This document shows, piece after piece, positions 1-4,909 of a stretch of 7,447 nt of DNA; position 1 is the first letter of the stretch, and the number at the start of each line of letters is the position of its first letter. The position numbers were made by a program, and so were the translations under genes. This DNA comes from Acidobacteriaceae bacterium. Its GTDB lineage: Bacteria > Acidobacteriota > Terriglobia > Terriglobales > Acidobacteriaceae. A model generated the notes under the pieces. The model made no database searches and was not told the DNA's origin. It was given only the letters and a program-made list of their open reading frames with translations. The stretch is taken from NCBI GenBank assembly GCA_003132825.1, contig PKYX01000462.1, positions 1 to 7,447 on the forward strand. The letters are read 5' to 3'.

Positions 1-788
1 GCCTTCAGGCCCAGAACATACTGGTTTCCGAGGCTCGCAATCGAGCTGTCTAGCACCGCAGCGCTCTGGGTGCGCCGGCAAAGGTCTCGGGCAAGCTCAG
101 GCGTGAGCCGCGCATTTGCTGGCTGCCCCATCAGGCGCAACGTCTGCTGCATGCGCTCGTCAGAGACCAAACTTAGGAAGGGCGACTGTTCTAGTTGCAC
201 TGCCAACCCCTGCCGCAGTGTCCCGTCAAACACCGGTTCGCCGGTCGAATTGGCGAAGTCGGCAAGCACAACCGTATCCTTTTCGGTGAGGACGCTTGTG
301 CCGTGGAGGAAAAATAAGAATGCCCAAGCGGCGATGGCGACAAGCAGCAGGATGCGGGCGACAAAAACCCACTGATTTGATCGCGTGGACCGGGCTGGGC
401 CCTCGGCTGCCGCCGGTCGCATTTCCGTTCCATCGAGCCGATGGAGGGAATCCACTGGTCGAGCGGCCGCACCGAGGAAACGGTAGCCCCGCTTAGGAAT
501 GGTTTCTATGTACCGGGGATTCTCAGCGTCATCTCCCAGGGCATCCCGCAGCTTGCCAACAGCAACCCTGAGGCTGCTGTCAAAATCGACGAAAGTGTTT
601 CCCTCCCAGATGCGGCTCTGGATTTCGGTCCGAGGAACCAGGTCGCCAGCGTTTTCCAGAAGGATTACGAGCAGACGAAACGGCTGCTCCTGCAGTCTTA
701 CCCGTTTACCTTGTTTCAGTAGTTCGCCAGACGCAGCGTTGACTTCGAAAGGACCGAATCGGTAAGTAGTCTCAGCGGGCGTCTCCAC
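1..788 (-). CDS. Membrane-anchored winged-helix (CadC/ToxR-type) transcriptional regulator, C-terminus cut by window edge
   Basis: Reading the minus strand from GTG at 788 gives 262 uninterrupted codons that run off the left edge. Residues about 9-105 form an OmpR/PhoB-type winged helix: it opens with YRFGPFEV, has the FDSSLRVAVGKLRDALGD recognition-helix region, and ends in the wing IPKRGYRFL. After a linker rich in Ala, Pro and Arg, residues about 141-161 form one transmembrane helix (RILLLVAIAAWAFLFF). The periplasmic part begins DTVVLADFANSTGEPVFDG at about residue 171. From memory, that segment precedes TPR repeats in long Acidobacteriota homologues; the TPRs would lie outside this window. 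The architecture implies a one-component sensor: cytoplasmic DNA binding, a membrane anchor and a periplasmic sensing or assembly domain. GTG at 788 was chosen because GGGGAG lies 7 bases upstream; no in-frame ATG exists between the upstream stop and the domain. The ligand and targets are unknown. Confidence 0.9.
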   Translation of the reverse strand, partial: METPAETTYRFGPFEVNAASGELLKQGKRVRLQEQPFRLLVILLENAGDLVPRTEIQSRIWEGNTFVDFDSSLRVAVGKLRDALGDDAENPRYIETIPKRGYRFLGAAARPVDSLHRLDGTEMRPAAAEGPARSTRSNQWVFVARILLLVAIAAWAFLFFLHGTSVLTEKDTVVLADFANSTGEPVFDGTLRQGLAVQLEQSPFLSLVSDERMQQTLRLMGQPANARLTPELARDLCRRTQSAAVLDSSIASLGNQYVLGLK

Positions 789-832
789 AGCTCGACTCCC
801 CAAAGGCGGCGATTGGCAGCAAAGTCTATCAC
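716..832 (-). other. Possible upstream ORF (38 codons) overlapping the start of the winged-helix gene
   Basis: A GTG at 832-830 on the minus strand is preceded by AGGAGG with a 5-base spacer, the best Shine-Dalgarno match in this part of the window. The frame differs from the regulator and closes at TGA 718-716, about 70 bases inside the regulator gene. The peptide (starting VIDFAANRRLWG) is not recognised and looks Arg- and Leu-rich, as an out-of-frame reading often does. It could be a translated leader that tunes regulator synthesis by overlap, or a chance match. Confidence 0.25.
796..801 (-). promoter_or_regulatory. Ribosome binding site deciding the GTG start at 788
   Basis: GGGGAG on the minus strand, 7 bases before GTG at 788. 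It supports this start over the in-frame TTG at 803-801, which overlaps the same bases. Confidence 0.5.
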
Positions 833-857
833 GCCTCCCTCCTGTTTACAGCCTTCC

Positions 858-889
858 TAACCCCCGTTTTTTCAGAGAGCTACGGGTTA
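858..889. repeat. Imperfect inverted repeat upstream of the winged-helix regulator
   Basis: The arms are TAACCCCCGT (858-867) and ACGGGTTA (882-889). They pair as TAACCC-GT/AC-GGGTTA with two extra C bases in the left arm. The centre-to-centre distance is about 23 bases. The repeat lies about 70-100 bases before the regulator's start codon and about 240 bases before the divergent HAF gene. It could be an operator, perhaps autoregulatory, or a weak hairpin. No -35/-10 pair stands out next to it. Confidence 0.3.
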
Positions 890-1116
890 ACAAAGGATTT
901 ACGCCAAGTTTCGTTGACCTATGGCCTCGTCACTGACAGTCTGTCCCGACCAAGTGGCAAAGGCGATGGAAGTCAGCCAATTTGATCAAGACCATTTAAG
1001 GAAGGAGTCTCGGGCATCATGCCAGAACACCTATGTCGGCTTAAGTCGCTGCTCCAGAGCCTCGAATCCCAGGACGCTCGCAGACTTCCGGACCCGAAAC
1101 GAATTTTCTCGAAAAC

Positions 1117-1121
1117 AGGAG
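1117..1121 (+). promoter_or_regulatory. Ribosome binding site of the HAF-repeat gene
   Basis: AGGAG with a 7-base spacer to ATG 1129. It fixes the start just before the basic N-terminus of the signal peptide. Confidence 0.8.
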
Positions 1122-1128
1122 AAGCAAA

Positions 1129-2412
1129 ATGAAATCCATTCCATTCGCACCGAAGTGGCCGCGCCTCGCGCGGCTAACCCTGGCCCTGGTCACGCTGGCC
1201 GGGCCGGTTTGCGCCCTGGCACAATCCACCGATTCCCCGAGGTACATCATCGTGGACTTGGGGCCGGTGGGCCCGTCGTGGTCGCAAGGCCAGCCATTTG
1301 TGGTTAGCGGCAATGGGCTGGTCAGCGGGGAGACTGTTCTCGCCAACCCCAACAACTCCGGCGAATGGGTATCGGACGCTGTCCTGTGGGAAGGAACTAG
1401 CAAGAAGGTCATTAGCAGCCCCGGACTCGGAGGGCCAAACAGCGTTGCCTACGGCGTGAACATCTGGGGGCAGGCAGTAGGGCAAGCCGACACGAAAACC
1501 CCGGATCCGAATGGCGAAGACTTCTGCGGATCCACGGCGCTTGGTCTCACCCACGGCGGCAAGACTTGCGTGCCGTTTCTGTGGCAAAACGGCACGATGG
1601 TCGCGCTCCCGAGACTGCGGAACAGCGCGGGCACGGAGGGCAGTAACGGCGTAGCGCTCAAGAACAACGACTTCGGCATGGTAGCCGGAACGGCGGAAAA
1701 CGGCGAAGTGGACTCGACCTGTCCGGGCGCGTCCATTTCGCCGCAGACCATCGAGTTCAAGCCGGTCATCTGGACGAAGTCCTTCCCTTGGTCGCAGGTG
1801 CGCATGCAGGAGCTTCCCACCGTTGACGGCGATCCGGACGGCATTGCGTACGCGATTAATGATCTCGGCCACACTGTGGGCGCCAGCGGAAATTGCGGAC
1901 CGTTCAATGCGACTGAGCAGAACAATCTCACGCCGCTTCATGCTGTTCTGTGGCGGTACGGCAACGCGATCGACCTGGGAAACCTTGGCGGAGATGGGAA
2001 ATTTTTTGGGATATTTGCTACCGGCCTGAATGATGACGGGCAGGTTGTGGGAGCCTCGGACACCACCGGCGACGCAAGCTTTCATGGCTTTCTCTGGCAG
2101 CAGGGCCACATCACTGATCTCGGAACCTTGACGGGCGACGCGTACAGCTTAGCCCTCGCCATCGGCAATAACGGTCTGGTGCTTGGAGCGTCCATCAACG
2201 CGAGCTTCAGCCCGCGGGCGGTGCTCTGGCGCAACGGAACCGCGACCGACCTGAACAATCTCGTTCCTCAAGACTCCGCTTTGTACCTGGAGAGCGCATG
2301 CTCCATCAACGACAAAGGCGAGATCACCGGATTTGCAACTTTGAAGAGCAACTCCGGTGAATCTCACGCCTACCTGGCGAAGCCGGTCGCGAGCGATGGG
2401 GACGCCCATTGA
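1129..2412 (+). CDS. Secreted HAF-repeat protein, probable beta-propeller
   Basis: The product has 427 residues. Residues 1-31 are a clear Sec signal peptide: a basic start with K9, R12 and R15, a hydrophobic core LTLALVTLAGPV, and a probable cut after ALA at 31. The rest is built from a repeated unit with two marks. One is a turn like AINDLGHTVGAS, seen near residues 105-120, 173-187, 238-253, 296-310, 340-355 and 388-403. The other is an AVLW-type strand with Trp at 87, 152, 215, 275, 323 and 367. Some units also carry DLGNLGG or DLGTLTG. These are hallmarks of the extracellular HAF repeat family, whose function is unestablished. Six regular units plus a partial first one (VVSGNGLVSG near 58-67) suggest a closed propeller, which is inference. 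Six Cys residues remain after the signal peptide and could form disulphides. There is no catalytic motif, C-terminal sorting signal or membrane anchor. It stands alone, convergent with the LuxR-type gene. Confidence 0.9.
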   Translation: MKSIPFAPKWPRLARLTLALVTLAGPVCALAQSTDSPRYIIVDLGPVGPSWSQGQPFVVSGNGLVSGETVLANPNNSGEWVSDAVLWEGTSKKVISSPGLGGPNSVAYGVNIWGQAVGQADTKTPDPNGEDFCGSTALGLTHGGKTCVPFLWQNGTMVALPRLRNSAGTEGSNGVALKNNDFGMVAGTAENGEVDSTCPGASISPQTIEFKPVIWTKSFPWSQVRMQELPTVDGDPDGIAYAINDLGHTVGASGNCGPFNATEQNNLTPLHAVLWRYGNAIDLGNLGGDGKFFGIFATGLNDDGQVVGASDTTGDASFHGFLWQQGHITDLGTLTGDAYSLALAIGNNGLVLGASINASFSPRAVLWRNGTATDLNNLVPQDSALYLESACSINDKGEITGFATLKSNSGESHAYLAKPVASDGDAH

Positions 2413-2748
2413 GCCACTGGATTGAAAGATGTCAGCGAAGAGGGGCCAGTTCGGCATCAGCGCTTCGCCAAGCCAGGCAGCTGCAAGCCGGCTGGCCCTC
2501 GGTAGGATCGCCAGGATTCTGCCGCCTGCCAAATGTGAGGTATTAGAGCGCAAGAGAAGAACGTAACTGGATTCCAGCCCCCCGTTCAGCAGCCGGAGCC
2601 AGATTCCGTCCTGGGATTCCGCCGCGGGCGCATGAGTGGGCATCCAGCGCGGGCTTCTTTCATCGGTGGCCCGGAGAATCCGACTGTCGTCATTCTTTCG
2701 GGTGATTTTGGCTGCCGAGGTGAAAAATCAATCGTTCGAGTGAGCCGT
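2413..2748. other. Convergent intergenic region with no supportable gene
   Basis: These 336 bases lie between the stop codons of the HAF gene and the LuxR-type gene. A minus-strand open frame begins with ATG at 2643 and reads on through the 3' end of the HAF gene; its peptide is unrecognised and lacks a good ribosome binding site. A 45-codon plus-strand frame (ATG 2429 to TAA 2566) is equally featureless. I see no strong terminator hairpin followed by T residues. The stretch may hold decayed sequence, but no family can be named. Confidence 0.5.
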
Positions 2749-3006
2749 TCAAGGAAGCACCCCGAATTCCTTGCCGAGCTGCACCGCCTGCGTCCGTCGC
2801 TTCGCCCCTAATTTGTCGAAAACACGGCTGGACTGAGTCTTGACCGTGTTCTCGCTCACATAAAGCTTCCCCGCAATCTCGCGGTTGCTCATGCCTTGGG
2901 CGATCAGTTCAAGGACCTCAAGCTCGCGGCGAGTGATGCTGAGCTCCTCTCGTTTTCTCTCGTTCGGAACGAACGGTTCCCCAGCCCGCACCGGGACCCC
3001 TTTCAC
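2749..3006 (-). CDS. Small orphan LuxR/NarL-type HTH protein without receiver domain
   Basis: Residues about 22-84 are a full GerE/LuxR-type helix-turn-helix: LSITRRELEVLELIAQG, then SNREIAGKLYVSENTVKT, then SSRVFDKLGAKRRTQAVQLG, ending in KEFGVLP as NarL-type regulators commonly do. It should bind DNA. Position 58 is Gln where the usual motif VKTH has His. I start it at GTG 3006 because AGAGGA sits 5 bases upstream, giving 85 residues. An in-frame ATG at 3111 would give 120 residues, but its extra N-terminus (Arg-rich, MGCRRGQLCRLRL) has no domain and no ribosome binding site. No receiver, PAS or transmembrane sensor precedes the HTH in any minus-strand frame that I recognise. It may be a free-standing HTH protein, or the surviving 3' end of a longer regulator whose front has decayed. 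The neighbouring dehydrogenase operon is divergent and is a possible target, by position only. Confidence 0.75.
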   Translation of the reverse strand: MKGVPVRAGEPFVPNERKREELSITRRELEVLELIAQGMSNREIAGKLYVSENTVKTQSSRVFDKLGAKRRTQAVQLGKEFGVLP

Positions 3007-3011
3007 AACGA

Positions 3012-3017
3012 TCCTCT
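3012..3017 (-). promoter_or_regulatory. Ribosome binding site favouring the GTG start of the LuxR-type gene
   Basis: AGAGGA on the minus strand, 5 bases before GTG 3006-3004. The alternative ATG at 3111 has no comparable motif in front of it. Confidence 0.45.
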
Positions 3018-3387
3018 GCCGATTGGATTCGTCATCACGCTGATTTCCGCGGCGGTCCTGAGGAAAAAGGCGCAATCGCAACCGGCACAATTGCCCTCGC
3101 CGGCATCCCATTGAACTTGTTCCGGTGAATCCGCTGGGTCTTCAGGGTGTTGTCGGCTTCTGTGGCGCGGACCGTCGGTGGCGTTGGACGTTATTAGAGG
3201 ATCAATCCGATCAAGATCCGCATTGTCGATGCCCAAGATGGTCGAGGAGTTGGGCATGGGCATCGGCAGTAATCAGGCACTTCGGGCTCGCCGACCAACC
3301 GGGAACACCTCCATTCACAGATACAAGGGGTTGTCACGAGTGCCGCAGCCGACTAAGGCTGACGCGATGGACCCCTAGTACTGCATC

Positions 3388-3403
3388 ACGGGAAGACTCC
3401 CGT
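3388..3403. repeat. Perfect inverted repeat in the leader of the dehydrogenase operon
   Basis: ACGGGA, a 4-base loop AGAC, then TCCCGT: all six base pairs match. It ends 29 bases before the start codon at 3433. It could be an operator half-site pair for a dimeric repressor, or a small RNA hairpin in the mRNA leader. No T-run follows, so it is not a terminator. Confidence 0.4.
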
Positions 3404-3432
3404 TCATCTGATCTGTTAGGGCCTATAAATTC

Positions 3433-4200
3433 ATGACCACGCTGCAAGGCAAAACCGCGTTGGTGACAGGCGCATCCCGAGGCATTGGGCGCGCCACTGC
3501 ATCGGCGCTTGCCGATGCCGGGGCGTACGTCCTGGTTCACTACGGCCGGTCCGCGCAGGAAGCTGAGTCTCTCGTCGCTGGCATCCGTTCACAGGGCGGA
3601 CGCGCGGATGCAATCAGGGCGGACCTGGGAACTCCAGACGGAGCAGCATTGCTGGCGAAGGACGTCCGCTCGCTGGTCGGCGAACGATTAGATGTACTGG
3701 TTTGCAACGCTGGCATCTCCAAGGCTGCAACCATCAAGGATCATACGGTCGAGGAGTTTGACAATCTCTTCGCAACGAATGTGCGAGGTCCGTTTTTTCT
3801 GGTGCAGCAGGTTCTGCCCATCCTCGGTGAAGGCTCAAACATCATTGTTATCTCTTCTCTTGGCGCCCGCGCCGTAGTCGGCAAGCCTGGGGTGGACAAT
3901 CCTTCGATCCTTGCCTACGCCTCGACCAAGGGAGCACTCGAGACTCTGGTCAAGAACTGGGCAGCCATTCTTGGCCCACGGGGCGTTCGCGTGAACGCGG
4001 TTGCGCCGGGTGTAATCGAAACTGATATGTCGAATTTTACGAAGACTGAGGCAGGACGCGAGGTCACGCTGGGGATGCAAGCCTTGAAGCGAATCGGCAA
4101 GCCGGAAGATATCGCGGACGTGGTTGCGTTTCTGGCGTCGGACGCAGCGCGCTGGATCACGGGCGCCAGTATCCCGGTCGACGGCGGATCGAAACTGTAG
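3433..4200 (+). CDS. Classical short-chain dehydrogenase/reductase (FabG-like)
   Basis: This 255-residue protein has the normal length for a classical SDR and should be a cytoplasmic NAD(P)H-dependent oxidoreductase. The nucleotide-binding motif is TGASRGIG (12-19), with D64 in the ADL position and NAG at 92-94. The catalytic set is complete: N116, S142, Y162 and K166 (YASTK). The PG motif is at 192-193 and the C-terminus ends WITGASIPVDGGSKL, as usual for the family. R16 and R39 hint at NADP preference; this is inference. Annotation pipelines often label such proteins 3-oxoacyl-ACP reductase, but no fatty-acid genes adjoin it, so the substrate is open. The start at ATG 3433 has only a weak upstream TTAGGG, yet the motif begins so soon after it that no later start is possible. 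A SnoaL-like gene follows after 17 bases and is almost certainly cotranscribed. Confidence 0.95.
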   Translation: MTTLQGKTALVTGASRGIGRATASALADAGAYVLVHYGRSAQEAESLVAGIRSQGGRADAIRADLGTPDGAALLAKDVRSLVGERLDVLVCNAGISKAATIKDHTVEEFDNLFATNVRGPFFLVQQVLPILGEGSNIIVISSLGARAVVGKPGVDNPSILAYASTKGALETLVKNWAAILGPRGVRVNAVAPGVIETDMSNFTKTEAGREVTLGMQALKRIGKPEDIADVVAFLASDAARWITGASIPVDGGSKL

Positions 4201-4201
4201 C

Positions 4202-4207
4202 AGGAGG
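4202..4207 (+). promoter_or_regulatory. Ribosome binding site of the SnoaL-like gene
   Basis: AGGAGG directly after the dehydrogenase stop codon, 10 bases before ATG 4218. It is much stronger than the dehydrogenase's own site, so the second gene may be translated at a higher rate. Confidence 0.75.
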
Positions 4208-4217
4208 CTTACGCAAA

Positions 4218-4619
4218 ATGGATGATACTGTCGAGTCGAGGAACAAAGCGCTCGTTCTCGAGGCTTTCGATACTTTGTTCAACAAGCGCGATTACGCCGC
4301 AGCTGAAAAGTTTTGGTCGCCGCGCTACATCCAACACAGCGCTCATATCGCGCCGGGCCGTGAGGGCCTGTTCGATCTCATCAAGAGTTCTCCGCCGACA
4401 CTCAAGTATGAGTCGGGAACAATTGTGGCCGACGGAGATTTCGTCATCGTACACGGACGATTTTCGGACTTCGGCCTGCCCGTGAATTGGATTGCAGCAG
4501 ATATTCTACGCATCAAGGACGGGATTCTGGTCGAGCATTGGGACGTGATCCAGGACGAAGCCACTCGTGAATCTTCAAAGAGCGGCCTGCCCATGTTTGG
4601 CGACAAGTTTGGAAAGTAA
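4218..4619 (+). CDS. SnoaL-like (NTF2-fold) protein
   Basis: This 133-residue protein has the usual length of a single cone-shaped NTF2/SnoaL domain with an enclosed pocket. The N-terminal helix NKALVLEAFDTLFNKRDY is followed by AAEKFWSPRYIQHSAHIAPGR, with H40 and H43 in the region where SnoaL relatives place pocket residues. The central strands include GDFVIVHGRF. The closing strand region is DILRIKDGILVEHWDVIQDE (95-114), a typical ending for this group. There is no signal peptide. Members include polyketide cyclases, isomerases and detoxifying enzymes, so the reaction cannot be named. Cotranscription with a short-chain dehydrogenase suggests the two act on the same small molecule, for example redox followed by isomerisation or hydration; this is inference. 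The C-terminus GLPMFGDKFGK is intact and no gene follows it in the operon. Confidence 0.9.
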   Translation: MDDTVESRNKALVLEAFDTLFNKRDYAAAEKFWSPRYIQHSAHIAPGREGLFDLIKSSPPTLKYESGTIVADGDFVIVHGRFSDFGLPVNWIAADILRIKDGILVEHWDVIQDEATRESSKSGLPMFGDKFGK

Positions 4620-4824
4620 AAAGGGATTCTCCTGAACACCGGGTCCGCGCAGCTCGGGATGATCGGCCTCGGACGAATGGAGGCGCATATGGGTAGCCGG
4701 ATATGAACCGATAGACTCGACCGGAATGCTGGCGAGGGCGACGTTTCGGGGCCGCATCTCAGATTTTAGTGTTGGAAGCCACGCTGGGGCTTACATTGGA
4801 GGCTTGATGAGGAGACGGTGGCCG

Positions 4825-4872
4825 ATGCTTGAATGGTTCGCCGAGTGTTTTCCCCGCGGCGACCTCCAGTGA
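4825..4872 (+). other. Possible 15-residue leader peptide before the glycoside hydrolase gene
   Basis: ATG 4825 is preceded by AGGAG at 4810-4814 (10-base spacer) and reads MLEWFAECFPRGDLQ to TGA 4870-4872. It ends 37 bases before the preferred start of the hydrolase. No attenuator-like codon run is present. It may be a coupled leader or chance; it is recorded because the hydrolase itself lacks a good ribosome binding site. Confidence 0.2.
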
Positions 4873-4909
4873 CCTGTCTTTCCAGCGGCGTGGGATGGGC
4901 GCACCAACA

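Larger units (their letters stand above)
789..1128. other. Divergent intergenic region between the winged-helix regulator and the HAF-repeat gene
   Basis: These 340 bases separate two divergent genes, so they should hold both promoters. Visible content is the inverted repeat at 858-889, the overlapping upstream ORF on the minus strand, and the ribosome binding site at 1117-1121. A TTGACC at 914-919 on the plus strand resembles a -35 box, but the -10 position holds only CAGTCT, so no promoter is called. A plus-strand open frame from 921 runs on into the HAF gene in another phase and has no recognisable content. Confidence 0.6.
3007..3432. other. Divergent intergenic region between the LuxR-type gene and the dehydrogenase operon
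   Basis: These 426 bases should hold both divergent promoters. Open frames on both strands (for example plus 3125-3436 and minus 3263-3003) give unrecognised, low-hydrophobicity peptides, so I call none of them genes. The clear element is the perfect hairpin at 3388-3403. TTGTCA at 3331-3336 resembles a -35 box, but the partner at 17 bases is TAAGGC, a poor match. The half next to the LuxR-type gene may contain a frame-broken remnant of its former N-terminus, but nothing identifiable is left. Confidence 0.5.

Noticed and set aside
921..1307. Plus-strand open frame of 128 codons before the HAF gene
   Set aside because: It overlaps the HAF gene in another phase, has no ribosome binding site or domain, and the HAF start at 1129 has an ideal AGGAG.
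1174..2109. Minus-strand open frame of 311 codons inside the HAF gene
   Set aside because: It is rich in Arg, Ala and Val with no domain, as expected for the mirror of a GC-rich coding strand; the plus-strand reading has a signal peptide and clear repeats.
2149..2643. Minus-strand open frame of 164 codons
   Set aside because: More than half overlaps the 3' end of the well-supported HAF gene in antisense, it has no recognisable domain, and no ribosome binding site precedes ATG 2643.
3424..3429. TATAAA just before the dehydrogenase start, looking like a -10 box
   Set aside because: A transcript from it would begin inside the gene, after ATG 3433, and no later start can keep the TGASRGIG motif; no -35 partner is present either.
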